NCBI GenBank assembly: GCA_000620205.1
Contig: JHVP01000004.1
Location: 1-64,000 of the forward strand
DNA length: 64,000 nt
DNA from: Geodermatophilaceae bacterium URHA0031
GTDB taxonomy: Bacteria; Actinomycetota; Actinomycetes; Mycobacteriales; Geodermatophilaceae
Direction: 5' to 3'
Shown here: piece after piece, positions 35,237 to 45,038 of the stretch
Layout of the letters: every line of letters begins with the position of its first letter
Position numbering within the stretch: position 1 is the stretch's first letter
Program-made: the position numbers and the translations under genes
The notes under the pieces: generated by a model
What the model saw: only the letters and a program-made list of their open reading frames with translations
What the model was told of the DNA's origin: nothing
The model's database searches: none

Positions 35237-36075
35237 GCGACACGTCAGCTGCCCGGAGCGGGTTCACCCCCGCCTATCTGGACCGGGTGGGCTCCTCGTT
35301 CACCGACTTCCTGGGCACTACCGCCCCCGACCTGCTGCCCGGACGGCGCACGCTCCCGGCCATGTCGGCTGCCGAGCTCGCTCCGCACGGCACCACGATC
35401 GTCTCGGTCACCTTCGACGGCGGCGTCCTGATGGGCGGCGACCGGCGGGCGACCATGGGCAACCTGATCTCCAGCCGGGACATCGAGAAGGTCTACGCGG
35501 CGGACTCCTGGTCGGTCATCGGCATCGCCGGGGCCGCGGGCATCGCGATCGAGATGGTCCGGCTGTACCAGGTCGAGCTCGAGCACTACGAGAAGATCGA
35601 GGGGATGACGATGTCCCTCGACGGCAAGGCCAACCGCCTCGCCGGGATGATCCGAGGCAACCTCGGTGCGGCGATGCAGGGCCTGGCCGTCGTCCCGCTC
35701 TTCGCCGGGTACGACCTCGACGCCGCCGCAGGTGCCAGCCCGGGCCGCATCTTCAGCTACGACGTCACCGGCGGGAACTACGAGGAGCGGGGCTACGCCT
35801 CCGTCGGTTCCGGCTCGTTGTTCGCCAAGAACTCGCTGAAGAAGACCTGGCGCGCCGGGTTGTCCGCCGACGCCGCCACGCGTGCGCTGGTCGAGGCCCT
35901 CTACGACGCCGCCGACGACGACTCCGCCACCGGCGGTCCCGACCCCGTCCGGCGGCTCTACCCCATCGTGTACCGGGTCGACGCCGAGGGCGCCGTCCGG
36001 CTGACCGACGACGAGGTCGCCGCCGTCGCCGAGGCCATCGTCGCCGACCGGGCCGCCGCCGAGCGGGAGGGCTGA
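35233..36075 (+). CDS. prcB: Proteasome beta subunit PrcB
   Basis: A 280-residue catalytic subunit. A propeptide of about 53 residues is cleaved before Thr54 in [20 protein letters not shown], leaving the N-terminal Thr nucleophile. Lys and Asp partners are in the expected places ([21 protein letters not shown]). Fourteen copies form the two inner rings of the 20S core. Start GTG 35233 overlaps the endonuclease VII stop (GTGA), so translation is coupled. prcA begins 3 bases after its stop. Confidence 0.96.
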   Translation: MSDTSAARSGFTPAYLDRVGSSFTDFLGTTAPDLLPGRRTLPAMSAAELAPHGTTIVSVTFDGGVLMGGDRRATMGNLISSRDIEKVYAADSWSVIGIAGAAGIAIEMVRLYQVELEHYEKIEGMTMSLDGKANRLAGMIRGNLGAAMQGLAVVPLFAGYDLDAAAGASPGRIFSYDVTGGNYEERGYASVGSGSLFAKNSLKKTWRAGLSADAATRALVEALYDAADDDSATGGPDPVRRLYPIVYRVDAEGAVRLTDDEVAAVAEAIVADRAAAEREG

Positions 36076-36078
36076 GCC

Positions 36079-36990
36079 ATGACCATGCCGTACTACGCCT
36101 CCGCCGAGCAGGTCATGCGGGACCGCTCGGAGTACGCCCGCAAGGGCATCTCCCGCGGTCGCAGCGTTGCCGTGCTCACCTACGCCGACGGCGTCCTGTT
36201 CATCGCCGAGAACCCCAGCTCCACCCTGCACAAGGTCAGCGAGCTCTACGACCGGGTCGGCTTCGCCGCCGTCGGCCGGTACTCGGAGTTCGAGAGCCTC
36301 CGGGTCGCCGGCATCCGGCTCGCCGACGTCCGCGGCTACTCCTACAACCGCCGCGACGTCACCGGCCGGGTCATCGCGAACGCCTACGCGCAGACCCTCG
36401 GTGAGGTCTTCACCCAGCAGATGAAGCCCTTCGAGGTGGAGCTCTGCGTCGCCGAGGTGGGTGACACCCCGGAGTCCGACCAGCTCTACCGGCTGACCTT
36501 CGACGGGTCGATCGTCGACGAGCCCGACTTCGTCGTCATGGGCGGCCAGGCCGACGCGGTCACCGCCAACCTGCGCCAGCACTTCACCCACGGACTCGGC
36601 CTGGCCGAGGCGCTGCGGGCGGGCGTGCAGGCGCTGTCCGCGGTCAGCCCGTCGACGTCGGCCAACGGGGGAGAGCGCGAGCAGCTCCCAGCCGCGCAGC
36701 TCGAGGTCGCCGTGCTCGACCGGCGCCGTCCGAAGCGGGCCTTCCGTCGGGTCGTCGGCGCCGCGCTGGCCGCCCTGCTCGCCGACCAGCCGGCCCCCGA
36801 CGAGGCAGCCCCTGCCGAGGCGGCGGCCGGCCATGCGCCCAGCGCGCCGGCGCCGGGGACCCCGCCGGGCCTGGGTGACCCGGCCGCGATCGACACCGCC
36901 GGCGGCACCGAGGAGGCCTCAGCCCAGCCGACAACGCAGGACGGCGTCGGCGGCGGCACCGACGGCAGCAGCACGAGCGGCGAGCAGTGA
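36079..36990 (+). CDS. prcA: Proteasome alpha subunit PrcA, long C-terminal tail
   Basis: A 303-residue subunit of the outer rings that gate the 20S core. The gate segment [20 protein letters not shown] and the alpha fold ([20 protein letters not shown]) are typical. From about residue 235 a Pro/Ala/Gly/Ser-rich tail of some 65 residues follows, longer than in M. tuberculosis PrcA; such a tail may modulate docking of Mpa. A second ATG two codons downstream is an alternative start. Confidence 0.95.
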   Translation: MTMPYYASAEQVMRDRSEYARKGISRGRSVAVLTYADGVLFIAENPSSTLHKVSELYDRVGFAAVGRYSEFESLRVAGIRLADVRGYSYNRRDVTGRVIANAYAQTLGEVFTQQMKPFEVELCVAEVGDTPESDQLYRLTFDGSIVDEPDFVVMGGQADAVTANLRQHFTHGLGLAEALRAGVQALSAVSPSTSANGGEREQLPAAQLEVAVLDRRRPKRAFRRVVGAALAALLADQPAPDEAAPAEAAAGHAPSAPAPGTPPGLGDPAAIDTAGGTEEASAQPTTQDGVGGGTDGSSTSGEQ

Positions 36991-37049
36991 GCGGCGCGGC
37001 GCGCTCGGGACACGAGCCGAGCGCGCTGCGGACGCCTAGGCTCGGGGAG

Positions 37050-38408
37050 GTGGAACGACGGATCTTCGGCATCGAGACCGAGTACGGCGTCACGTGCACC
37101 TTCAAGGGGCAGCGACGCCTCTCACCTGACGAGGTGGCGCGCTACCTGTTCCGCCGCGTCGTCTCCTGGGGGCGCAGCTCCAACGTGTTCCTGCGCAACG
37201 GCTCTCGGCTCTACCTCGACGTGGGCAGCCACCCCGAGTACGCCACCGCCGAGTGCGACGACGTCACCGAGCTCGTCGTCCACGACAAGGCGGGGGAGCG
37301 GATCCTCGAGGGCCTGATGATCGATGCCGAGCAGCGCCTGAACGAAGAGGGCGTCACCGGCGACATCTACCTGTTCAAGAACAACACCGACTCCGCGGGC
37401 AACAGCTACGGCTGCCACGAGAACTACCTGGTCGGCCGGCACGGCGAGTTCAGCCGGCTGGCCGACGTGCTCATCCCGTTTCTGGTGAGCCGTCAGATGG
37501 TCGTCGGGGCGGGCAAGGTCCTGCAGACCCCCCGCGGCGCCGTCTATTGCGTCAGCCAGCGCGCCGAGCACATCTGGGAGGGCGTCTCCAGCGCCACCAC
37601 CCGCTCCCGGCCGATCATCAACACCCGGGACGAGCCGCACGCCGACGCCGAGCGCTACCGGCGGCTGCACGTCATCGTCGGCGACTCCAACATGAGCGAG
37701 ACGACGACGCTGCTCAAGGTCACCATCACCGACCTGGTGCTGCGGATGATCGAGCAGGGCATCGTGCTGCGGGACATGACGCTGGAGAACCCGATCCGGG
37801 CGATCCGCGAGATCAGCCACGACATGACCGGACGGCGCAAGGTGCGGCTGGCCAACGGTCGGGAGATGTCCGCGCTGGAGATCCAGCAGGAGTACCACGA
37901 CCGGGCCGCCGAGTTCGTCGAGCGCGAGGGCTACGGGCCGGTGCACCGGCAGATGCTCGAGCTGTGGGGCCGCACCCTCAAGGCCATCGACGGCGGCGAC
38001 CTGAGCCTGATCGACCGGGAGATCGACTGGGCGATCAAGTACCAGCTCATCGAGCGGTACCGGGGCAAGCGGGACCTCCCGCTCTCCAGCCCGCGGGTGG
38101 CCCAGATGGACCTCGCCTACCACGACATCCGCCGCGGGCGCGGCCTCTACTACCTGCTGGAGAACGCCGGCCAGGTCGACCGGGTCACGCACGACCCGGC
38201 GATCTTCGAGGCGAAGAACGTGCCGCCGCAGACCACCCGCGCCAAGCTGCGCGGCGAGTTCATTCGCCGGGCGCAGGAGAAGCGTCGCGACTTCACCGTC
38301 GACTGGGTGCACCTCAAGCTCAACGACCAGGCGCAGCGCACCGTGCTGTGCAAGGACCCGTTCAAGGCCGTCGACGAGCGGGTGGAGAAGCTCATCGCGT
38401 CGATGTAG
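37050..38408 (+). CDS. pafA: Pup--protein ligase PafA
   Basis: A 452-residue ligase joining the C-terminal Glu of Pup to substrate lysines with ATP. It begins [20 protein letters not shown], with the ATP/Mg Glu, has the catalytic Asp in [16 protein letters not shown], and ends with a domain like [18 protein letters not shown]. The Dop-specific loop is absent, as expected. I choose GTG 37050 because homologues begin there; an upstream GTG at 36987 overlaps the prcA stop and would add 21 non-conserved residues. Confidence 0.96.
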   Translation: MERRIFGIETEYGVTCTFKGQRRLSPDEVARYLFRRVVSWGRSSNVFLRNGSRLYLDVGSHPEYATAECDDVTELVVHDKAGERILEGLMIDAEQRLNEEGVTGDIYLFKNNTDSAGNSYGCHENYLVGRHGEFSRLADVLIPFLVSRQMVVGAGKVLQTPRGAVYCVSQRAEHIWEGVSSATTRSRPIINTRDEPHADAERYRRLHVIVGDSNMSETTTLLKVTITDLVLRMIEQGIVLRDMTLENPIRAIREISHDMTGRRKVRLANGREMSALEIQQEYHDRAAEFVEREGYGPVHRQMLELWGRTLKAIDGGDLSLIDREIDWAIKYQLIERYRGKRDLPLSSPRVAQMDLAYHDIRRGRGLYYLLENAGQVDRVTHDPAIFEAKNVPPQTTRAKLRGEFIRRAQEKRRDFTVDWVHLKLNDQAQRTVLCKDPFKAVDERVEKLIASM

Positions 38409-38435
38409 GTACCGGGCACACTGCGTCGGCTGCTC

Positions 38436-38671
38436 GTGCGGCCCGACGGCGGGGTCGGGGCCTCGTTGCCCTGGCCCAGGTCCGTGCCTGCCCGGGTCGA
38501 GGCCACGGCCGACGGCCGACGGCCGACGGCCGACGTCGAGCGTTGCTGGTCGAGATCGACGGTCACCCGGCGCCCGCCGGCGGCTGGGACCCGGACGCGG
38601 CGTGGTGGCTCACCGACGTCCTGCCTCCGCTCAGGGACGACGAGCCGCCACGCTGGGACGTCGCGGGCTGA
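38436..38671 (+). pseudogene. Small ORF broken at a heptanucleotide repeat
   Basis: Two good coding stretches lie in different frames on either side of a (CGGCCGA)4 repeat. The first, from GTG 38436, reads VRPDGGVGASLPWPRSVPAR. The second, ending at the stop 38669-38671, reads LLVEIDGHPAPAGGWDPDAA and then WWLTDVLPPL. Losing two repeat units or gaining one would join them into one protein of about 75-80 residues. It resembles no family I know. It may be a slippage mutant, a phase-variable gene or a sequencing artefact. Confidence 0.4.
38506..38533. repeat. Heptanucleotide tandem repeat (CGGCCGA)4
   Basis: Four perfect copies of CGGCCGA. The 28-bp length shifts frame between the two coding-like halves of the surrounding small ORF. 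Such repeats are prone to slipped-strand mispairing. Confidence 0.9.
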
Positions 38672-38708
38672 GCACCGTGGGCGCCGATGAGACGCGCCCG
38701 GACAACAA

Positions 38709-38722
38709 CCGTTATCCCCAAC
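38709..38722 (+). repeat. Dispersed 14-bp motif CCGTTATCCCCAAC, copy 2
   Basis: Identical to the copies at 7146, 39098 and 54348. It is non-coding and lies after the broken small ORF. Confidence 0.6.
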
Positions 38723-39097
38723 GACCGGCTCACGCGCACCACCCCACAGCAACACCCGGCGCCAGCAGTCGGGCAGCCCGCGCCTCCGGGCGGGGTGGGA
38801 CGGGACAGGGGAGACGGTGAGGACCATGTTCGACCGCCGGGCGAGCAGCCGGGACGAGGCGTACGCGCTGAGGAGTCGGCCGGGGCGCTCGCAACCCGGC
38901 CAGGGACCAGGGGAGTGGGGCCGCCGATGCGACCCGGCGCAAGACCGGACGGCGCCGTGGCAGCGAGCTCGAGGTCGGGGAAGGGGCGAGGACCGTCCGC
39001 CGAGCGACCCCGACGAAACACCAGCAACGACACCGGCCGGCGGGGCAGCCACGTCGTCGGCTTCCCACCACCGGGCCCGTCCATGAGCATCGTACGA

Positions 39098-39111
39098 CCG
39101 TTATCCCCAAC
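39098..39111 (+). repeat. Dispersed 14-bp motif CCGTTATCCCCAAC, copy 3
   Basis: Direct repeat of the copy at 38709. With flanks it reads ACGACCGTTATCCCCAAC, the same as copy 1. Confidence 0.6.
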
Positions 39112-39283
39112 AACCGCGCCGCTCACTAGCAACAGGAAGACCGGCACCAACGACCACGGTGGCCCGTCGCTCCGCGGCCCTTGGACGATCGCCCACGAGG
39201 ACCCCGTTCAGCGCCCGGTGCCGGTCGGGAGCGAACAGGCTGCAGACGAGCTCCCGCGGGGAGCGCTGAGGGGGAGCGACTGC

Positions 39284-40402
39284 TCAGTCCGGCAGCGGGC
39301 CGAACAGCGTGAGTTGGGCGGCGTACCGGCCGGCTGCGGCCGCGGCGAGGAAGTAGGCGCGGTCCTCGTCGAGCCCGCGGCCCATCGTGGACAGCGGAAC
39401 ACCGACGTCCCGGAGCGCCGTCTCCAGCCCGTCGCTGTCGACCCACTCGATCGGGTTGCGCGGCGGCTGGCCGGCCAGGTCCTCCTCGACCTGGCTGCCC
39501 AGATCCGAGCCCAGCCCGCGGGGGGCCACCAGGTAGACCCCGCCCAGCGCCACCCGCCCGAACGCGGTCAGCGAGTGGTGGGACACCCCCCGGTGCCGGG
39601 GCCGCGGGTCGGCCTCGGAGATCCGCAGCGCCCCCACCGTCTGCCCGCCCAGCACGTGCACCGCGTTGCACACCTCGCCGGCGGCCACCCCGGAGAAGCC
39701 CCACGGCGTCCCGGTGCCGAGGTTGCCCGGGCCCTGGGTGACGATCGTGATGTCGGCGTGCAGCACGTGCCGGGCCGCCAGCAGCCCGGTGTGCACGGTG
39801 ACCGCCTCGAGGTCCCCGCCGAACGCCTGGCCGACGGTCACCACGCCGGCCAGCGAGTCGGCCAGCGCGTCCAGCGTCCGGGAGAACGCCGCCGGCAGCG
39901 CCCCGCCGTCGGTCATCACGTAGGCGACCCGCAGTGCCGGGTCGGTGGCCTGGACCCCGGCCAGGACCGCGGGCAGCGCCGAGTGCAGGTCGGCCACCAC
40001 GACCGGCATGCCCTCCAGGTCCTCGGCCTCGGCGATCAGCTGGTGGTGCTCGGTGTCCTGCTCGTCCACGCCCTGCACGGTCACCTGCAGCGGCGTGTAG
40101 CGGCCCTTCACCAGGTGCCCCGGACCGGTCGGGTCCGCAGGCAGCCGGTCGGGGACGGCGACCACCAGCGCGTACCCGCCGGTGCCCAGCCGCTGGGCCC
40201 ACGCGGTGGTGTTGAGCAGCACCTCGTCCCCGACCCGGGGGGAGCCGACGAGGGAGGGGTGGGCCAGCGCGCGCAGCGTCCCGTCGCCGTCCACCTCCAC
40301 GGTGAGCTCCTGGGCGTCGCGCCACGACCGGCCGAGTTCGGTGACCCGGCCGCGGCGCCACCGGATCCGGCTGCCGGGCACGGGGGAGGAGTCGCTGGTC
40401 AC
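39284..40402 (-). CDS. DUF3866 family protein
   Basis: A 372-residue protein that matches my recollection of DUF3866, an actinomycete family of unknown function often near pafBC. It begins with a beta-rich region (RIRWRRGRVTELGRSWRDAQ). The centre contains DITIVTQGPGNLGTGTPWGF, GEVCNAVHVLGG and RISEADPRPRHRGVSHHSLT, a His-rich conserved core that could bind metal. No transmembrane segment or signal peptide. Start GTG 40402; divergent from pafB with 72 bp between. Confidence 0.8.
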   Translation of the reverse strand: MTSDSSPVPGSRIRWRRGRVTELGRSWRDAQELTVEVDGDGTLRALAHPSLVGSPRVGDEVLLNTTAWAQRLGTGGYALVVAVPDRLPADPTGPGHLVKGRYTPLQVTVQGVDEQDTEHHQLIAEAEDLEGMPVVVADLHSALPAVLAGVQATDPALRVAYVMTDGGALPAAFSRTLDALADSLAGVVTVGQAFGGDLEAVTVHTGLLAARHVLHADITIVTQGPGNLGTGTPWGFSGVAAGEVCNAVHVLGGQTVGALRISEADPRPRHRGVSHHSLTAFGRVALGGVYLVAPRGLGSDLGSQVEEDLAGQPPRNPIEWVDSDGLETALRDVGVPLSTMGRGLDEDRAYFLAAAAAGRYAAQLTLFGPLPD

Positions 40403-40474
40403 CGGGGCAGGGTAGTCAGCCGGGGAGCCGATCGCCGGGAGAGGCCGGGGGTGCCGGGGCACTAGCCTGTGCAC

Positions 40475-41452
40475 GTGGCAGCCAAGCGGGCAGAACGACT
40501 GGTCAACCTGGTCATCGCCCTGCTCGGCACCCGGCAGTACGTGTCGGCGGCGAAGATCCGGGACACGGTGCCCGGCTACGAGCCCGACGACGGCACGGAG
40601 CGGGCCGACGAGGCGTTCAAGCGCATGTTCGAGCGGGACAAGGCCGAGCTGCGGGAGATCGGCGTCCCGCTGGAGACCGGCCGCACCAGCGCCTTCGACA
40701 CCGAGGACGGCTACCGCATCGCCCGCGCCGAGTACGAGCTGCCGGAGATCACCCTCACCGGCGAGGAGGCCGCGGCGGTGGGCCTGGCGCTGCGCCTCTG
40801 GCAGTCCGCGCAGCTGGCCGGCGCCGCCCAGAGCGCGCTGGTCAAGCTGCGGGCCGCCGGGATCGAGGTGGACCAGACCCGCGGCATCCCGATCCAGCCC
40901 CGCCTGGACGCCGGCGAACCCGCCTTCGAGCCCTGCTACGCCGCGGCCCGCGACCGCCGCGAGCTCACCTTCGACTACCGCCGTCCGGACGCCGAGCAGG
41001 CCAGCCGGCGCCGCGTGCAGCCCTGGGGCGTGGTCGCCTGGCACGGCCGCTGGTACCTGGTCGGGCACGACCTCGACCGGCAGGCACCGCGGGTGTTCCG
41101 GCTCTCCCGGGTCACCGGGACACCGCGGCCCAGCGGCCCCGAGGGCGCCTTCGAGCCCCCGGCCGACCTGGACCTGGCCGCGGTCGTGGCCCGGCAGGAG
41201 GGCCGCGAGGAGCACCTCGTGGTGGTGCGGGCCCGGCCCGGCACGGCCATCGGCCTGCGGCGGCACGCCGAGCCGCTCGGCCCCGCCGACGACGGCGACG
41301 ACCGGCTGCAGCTGCGCACCACCACGCCGTGGGCACTCGCCGACGAGCTGGCCTCCTACGGCCCCGACGTGCTGGTCGAGGCGCCGCAGCGGGTGCGCGA
41401 GGCCGTCGTCGACCGGCTCACCCGGCTCGCCGCGATGGGGGAGACGGCATGA
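40475..41452 (+). CDS. pafB: WYL-domain transcriptional activator PafB
   Basis: A 325-residue regulator that works with PafC to activate the LexA-independent DNA-damage response. An N-terminal winged helix (RLVNLVIALLGTRQYVSAAK) is followed by the WYL domain with VAWHGRWYLVGHDLDRQAPR near residue 185 and a C-terminal WCX-type extension. WYL domains are thought to sense single-stranded DNA. Start GTG 40475. Overlaps pafC by 4 bp. Confidence 0.94.
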   Translation: MAAKRAERLVNLVIALLGTRQYVSAAKIRDTVPGYEPDDGTERADEAFKRMFERDKAELREIGVPLETGRTSAFDTEDGYRIARAEYELPEITLTGEEAAAVGLALRLWQSAQLAGAAQSALVKLRAAGIEVDQTRGIPIQPRLDAGEPAFEPCYAAARDRRELTFDYRRPDAEQASRRRVQPWGVVAWHGRWYLVGHDLDRQAPRVFRLSRVTGTPRPSGPEGAFEPPADLDLAAVVARQEGREEHLVVVRARPGTAIGLRRHAEPLGPADDGDDRLQLRTTTPWALADELASYGPDVLVEAPQRVREAVVDRLTRLAAMGETA

Positions 41453-42414
41453 CGACGCCCAGCACCGCGGAGCGGATGACCCGGCTGCTGGCCCTGGTGC
41501 CCTACCTGCAGGCCCGCCCGGACGGCGTCCGGCTGGCCGACGCGGCCGCCGACTTCGGCGTCCCCGAGTCCCAGCTGCGCCGCGACCTGGACCTGCTGTG
41601 GGTGTGCGGGCTGCCCGGGCACGGCCCCGGCGACCTCATCGACCTCGCCTTCGAGGGCGACCGGGTGCGGGTCACCTTCACCGCCGGCATGGTGCGGCCG
41701 CTGAAGCTGTCCACCGACGAGGCGGTGGCGCTGATCGTCGCGCTGCGCACCCTGCTGGAGCTGCCCGGGCTGGCTGAGGGCGAGGCGGTCAGCCGCGCCC
41801 TGGCGAAGGTGTCGGCCGCGGCCGGGCACCCCGCCGAGGTGGCCGCGCCGGTCGTGGTCAGCGTCGACGCGCGCGAGCAGTCCCTCGCCGTCGTCCGCGA
41901 CGGGCTGGAGCGTCGCCGGGCGCTGCACCTGCACTACTACGTGCCCAGCCGGGACGAGCGCACCGAGCGGACCGTCGACCCGATGCGGCTGCTGCTGGTC
42001 GACGGGCACTGGTACCTGGAGGCGTGGTGCCGCAACGTCGAGGGCACCCGGCTGTTCCGGCTGGACCGGATCGACGACGTCACCGTGCTCGACGAGCCGG
42101 CCGCCCCGCCGCCGGAGGCGACCGAGCGGGACCTCGACGGCGGGCTCTACCAGCCGCCCGCCGAGGCGCCCCTGGTGCGGCTGCGGCTGGCCCGCACCGC
42201 CCGCTGGGTCGCCGACTACTACCCGGTCGAGGAGCAGTCCGAGGTCAGCGACCCGCCCGGCGGCCTGGTGGTCGGGGTCCGGACGTCGGACCTCGCCTGG
42301 GCCCGCCGGTTGGTCGCCTCCCTCGGTGGTGCGGCGACGGTGGACGAGCCCGCCGAGCTCGCCGCCCAGGTGGCGGGGGAGGCCCGGTCCGCGCTGGCCC
42401 GCTACGCGGACTGA
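41449..42414 (+). CDS. pafC: WYL-domain transcriptional activator PafC
   Basis: A 321-residue partner of PafB. It has a winged helix (RLLALVPYLQARPDGVRLAD), a WYL domain (LLLVDGHWYLEAWCRNVEGT) and a WCX-type end. With PafB it directs RNA polymerase to promoters with the RecA-NDp motif. The ATG overlaps the pafB stop (ATGA), so the two are made in a coupled way. Confidence 0.94.
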   Translation: MTTPSTAERMTRLLALVPYLQARPDGVRLADAAADFGVPESQLRRDLDLLWVCGLPGHGPGDLIDLAFEGDRVRVTFTAGMVRPLKLSTDEAVALIVALRTLLELPGLAEGEAVSRALAKVSAAAGHPAEVAAPVVVSVDAREQSLAVVRDGLERRRALHLHYYVPSRDERTERTVDPMRLLLVDGHWYLEAWCRNVEGTRLFRLDRIDDVTVLDEPAAPPPEATERDLDGGLYQPPAEAPLVRLRLARTARWVADYYPVEEQSEVSDPPGGLVVGVRTSDLAWARRLVASLGGAATVDEPAELAAQVAGEARSALARYAD

Positions 42415-42469
42415 ACGGCAGCGTGCGCACAGCGGTGGCACACCGCCGGCGGTTAGGGTCGTGCCCGTG

Positions 42470-42673
42470 ATGCTGTGGGTGTGGATCGGGGTGGCGGTCT
42501 TCGCCGTGCTCGTGCTCGGTGTGCTGGCCTACGGCCTGCTCGGCGCGGCCGGCCGGGTGAACCGCGAGCTGCGCGGGCTGGAGCGTGAGGTGCAGCCGTT
42601 GCTCGCCGAGGCGCAGGCCGCTGCGGCGAAGGCGGCCGAGCAGCGTGCCGACCGGTCGGCGTCCACGGACTGA
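42470..42673 (+). CDS. Small single-pass membrane protein
   Basis: A 67-residue protein with one N-terminal transmembrane helix (MLWVWIGVAVFAVLVLGVLA) and a charged, Ala-rich amphipathic tail (REVQPLLAEAQAAAAKAAEQ). It lies between pafC and tatA and looks superficially TatA/B-like, but lacks the Phe-Gly hinge. GTG 42467 is an alternative start. The function is unknown. Confidence 0.7.
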   Translation: MLWVWIGVAVFAVLVLGVLAYGLLGAAGRVNRELRGLEREVQPLLAEAQAAAAKAAEQRADRSASTD

Positions 42674-42770
42674 ACCACCGGTGGCGGGGCGGTGTCGCGC
42701 CCGCGCCGACCCTGGAACGGCACCCGTCCCGGCGTAGAGTCGGCGGGACCCCACGACCTCGGAGGACCCC

Positions 42771-43112
42771 GTGAACCTCGGCCCCGCGGAGATCGGCCTG
42801 ATCATCCTGGCCATCCTGCTGCTGTTCGGCTACAAGAAGCTGCCGGACGCCTCGCGGTCGCTCGGTCGATCTCTGCGGATCTTCAAGGGCGAGATGAAGG
42901 GCATGAAGGACGATGACGTCCGCGCCAAGGACGAGGCGCGCACGACGCCGGTCACCGGCACGGTCGTCAGCCCGAGTCCGAACCCGACCGCCGCCCCGAC
43001 CGCGGTGGACTACGAGGCCGAGGCCCGCGCCATGGAGGCCCGGGCCGCCGAGGCCCGGGCACGCGCCGAGCAGGCCCGCGCGTCGTCGGCCGTGACCGAC
43101 ACCTCGCACTGA
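42771..43112 (+). CDS. tatA: Sec-independent translocase subunit TatA
   Basis: A 113-residue TatA. A short membrane helix (EIGLIILAILLLFGYKKLPD) with the FG-x-KK-LP hinge is followed by an amphipathic helix (SLGRSLRIFKGEMKGMKD) and a long Ala/Glu-rich tail. TatA multimers form the pore for folded proteins with twin-arginine signals. GGAGG precedes GTG 42771 by five bases. tatC follows after 22 bases. Confidence 0.95.
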   Translation: MNLGPAEIGLIILAILLLFGYKKLPDASRSLGRSLRIFKGEMKGMKDDDVRAKDEARTTPVTGTVVSPSPNPTAAPTAVDYEAEARAMEARAAEARARAEQARASSAVTDTSH

Positions 43113-43134
43113 CCCGTCCGCCGAGCTCCCGCCC

Positions 43135-44058
43135 GTGACCACGGCTGCGCGACCGCGGGACCGCCGGCCGCGGCGTCCCGAGCGGGACGAGGCGGCGACG
43201 ATGACGCTCATCGGGCACCTGCGCGAGCTGCGCAACCGGGTGGGCATCGCGCTGCTGTTCGTGCTGATCGGCACCGCGGTCGCCTTCTGGTGGTACGACC
43301 ACGGGCTCGGCGACTTCATCCGGGCGCCGTACTGCGACCTGCCCGACGATCTGCGCTACAACGCCTCCGACGGCACGTGCGGCCTGTTGGTCACCGACGT
43401 CTTCGGCGGCGCGCTGATCCGGCTGAAGATCGCCTTCATCGCCGGCGTGGTGCTGTCCGCGCCGTTCTGGCTCTACCAGGTCTGGGCGTTCATCACCCCG
43501 GGGCTCAAGCGCAACGAGAAGCGCTACGGCGTCTCCTTCGTCGCCGTCTCCACGCTGCTGTTCGCCCTCGGCGCCGCGCTGGCCTACATCTCGCTGTCCG
43601 CCGGGCTGAAGCTGCTGCTCAACCTGGCCGGGGACGGCGTGGTGGTGGCCCTGACCGCGCAGGACTACATCGGTTTCGTCATCTCGCTGCTGCTGGCCTT
43701 CGGGGTCAGCTTCGAGCTACCGCTGATCGCCGTCGTGCTGAACCTGGTGGGGGTGCTCAGCCACGCGGTGCTGGCGAAGGCCCGGCGGTGGATCTACTTC
43801 CTCACCATCGTCTTCGCCGCCTTCATCACCCCCACCCAGGACCCGTTCACCATGCTGCTGATGGCCGGGCCGATGTGCGTGCTGTTCGAGCTCGCCATCC
43901 AGGTCGCGCGGGTCGTGGACAAGCGGCGGGCCAAGCGGGAGGCGGCGCTGGGGCTGCAGGGCCTCGACGACGACGAGGCCTCACCGCTGGACGCCGCGCC
44001 CAGCCCGCTGGACACCCGGCCGAGCGAGCTGGACGAGCCGGCGCAGACCCAGCGCTGA
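43135..44058 (+). CDS. tatC: Sec-independent translocase subunit TatC
   Basis: A 307-residue polytopic membrane protein with six helices that recognises twin-arginine signal peptides. The conserved N-terminal HLRELRNRVGIALLFVLIGT and the region ITPGLKRNEKRYGVSFVAVS are present, and FITPTQDPFTMLLMAGPMCV marks the last helices. The acidic, Pro-rich tail after residue 262 is cytoplasmic. The first 22 residues are basic; an internal ATG at 43201 is a possible alternative start. Confidence 0.95.
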   Translation: MTTAARPRDRRPRRPERDEAATMTLIGHLRELRNRVGIALLFVLIGTAVAFWWYDHGLGDFIRAPYCDLPDDLRYNASDGTCGLLVTDVFGGALIRLKIAFIAGVVLSAPFWLYQVWAFITPGLKRNEKRYGVSFVAVSTLLFALGAALAYISLSAGLKLLLNLAGDGVVVALTAQDYIGFVISLLLAFGVSFELPLIAVVLNLVGVLSHAVLAKARRWIYFLTIVFAAFITPTQDPFTMLLMAGPMCVLFELAIQVARVVDKRRAKREAALGLQGLDDDEASPLDAAPSPLDTRPSELDEPAQTQR

Positions 44059-44068
44059 GCGGTTCCCG

Positions 44069-44965
44069 GTGTCGCAGCCGGAGGTGGCCGTCCTGGTCAA
44101 CGCCCGGGCCGGCCGCGGTCGCGGCGCCCGGGCCACCACCGCCGTCGTCGCGGCGCTGACCGCCGCCGGGGTGCGCCCCCGGTTGCTGGCCGCCGCCGAC
44201 CGGGACGACGCGGAACGGCAGGCCACCGCCGCGGTGGCCGACGGCGTCCCGGCCGTCGCGGCCCTCGGCGGGGACGGCGCCGCGCACGCCGCGCTGCAGG
44301 CGGTCGCGGGCACCGGGACGCCGCTGGGCCTGCTCCCGGCCGGCACCGGCAACGACCTGGCGCTGGCTCTCGGGGTGCCCGCCGACCCGGCAGCGGCGGC
44401 CCGGGCCCTGGCCGAGGACCTGCACGCCGGGGTGGCCCGGCGGGTGGACGCCGCGCGCACCGGCGACCGCTGGTGGGCCACGGTCCTGTGCTGCGGGTTC
44501 GACTCAGCCGTCAGCGACCGGGCGAACCGGTTGCGCTGGCCGCGCGGTCCGCGCCGCTACGACGTGGCCATCCTGGCCGAGCTGGCCCGGCTGCGACCGG
44601 TGGAGGTGGAGCTCACCGTCGACGGCGTCACGAGCCGGCGGGAGGTGACCCTGGTCGCCGTCGGCAACACCCCCTGGTACGGCGGGGGGCTGCGGATCGC
44701 CCCCGGCGCCGACCCCGCCGACGGCCTGCTGGAGGTGGTCGTCGTCGGGCCGGTCAGCCGGCGGGAGCTGGTGCGCACCCGGCCGCGGCTGGCCGCCGGC
44801 ACGCACGTCGACCACCCCGCCGTTACGGTGCTGCGTGGCCGGGAGGTCGCTCTGCACGGGGCCGGGCTGACCACCTACGCCGACGGCGAACCGGTCTGCG
44901 CGCTGCCCGCGGTGTCGGTCTGTGTGCCCGGGGCCCTGACCGTGATCGGCACCGCCCGCCGCTGA
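44069..44965 (+). CDS. Diacylglycerol/lipid kinase family protein
   Basis: A 298-residue lipid kinase-like protein of the DgkB/YegS fold. The nucleotide motif AALGGDGAAHAALQAVAG and LGLLPAGTGNDLALALG match the GGDGT and GTGNDFA signatures, although GGDG is followed by Ala instead of Thr. The C-terminal beta sandwich includes TLVAVGNTPWYGGGLRIAPG. It likely phosphorylates diacylglycerol, phosphatidylinositol or sphingoid bases at the membrane. Its stop codon lies inside a perfect palindrome. Confidence 0.85.
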   Translation: MSQPEVAVLVNARAGRGRGARATTAVVAALTAAGVRPRLLAAADRDDAERQATAAVADGVPAVAALGGDGAAHAALQAVAGTGTPLGLLPAGTGNDLALALGVPADPAAAARALAEDLHAGVARRVDAARTGDRWWATVLCCGFDSAVSDRANRLRWPRGPRRYDVAILAELARLRPVEVELTVDGVTSRREVTLVAVGNTPWYGGGLRIAPGADPADGLLEVVVVGPVSRRELVRTRPRLAAGTHVDHPAVTVLRGREVALHGAGLTTYADGEPVCALPAVSVCVPGALTVIGTARR

Positions 44966-44993
44966 GGGCCATGTTGGCCAACATGGCCCTCAG
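44962..44993. repeat. Perfect 32-bp palindrome (GGGCCATGTTGG family)
   Basis: A perfect palindrome of 32 bp with half-site CTGAGGGCCATGTTGG, no loop, containing the stop codon of the lipid kinase gene and lying 45 bp before helY. The same 24-bp core occurs at 63523 and 63578. It could be a protein-binding site, a bidirectional terminator or a dispersed repeat. Confidence 0.9.
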
Positions 44994-45038
44994 GACGGCG
45001 TCCGCGCCGGACCGGCGGAGCGCGCATACGGTGGGGGC

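Larger units (their letters stand above)
38672..39283. other. Gene-poor stretch with two motif copies
   Basis: I see no convincing gene here. Two direct copies of CCGTTATCCCCAAC, at 38709 and 39098, are 389 bp apart. A frame from ATG 38823 (MFDRRASSRDEAYALRSRPG), preceded by a GGTGAGG-like sequence, is open for 88 residues but is arginine-rich and low-complexity. It looks like inserted or eroded sequence separating pafA from pafBC. Confidence 0.5.
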
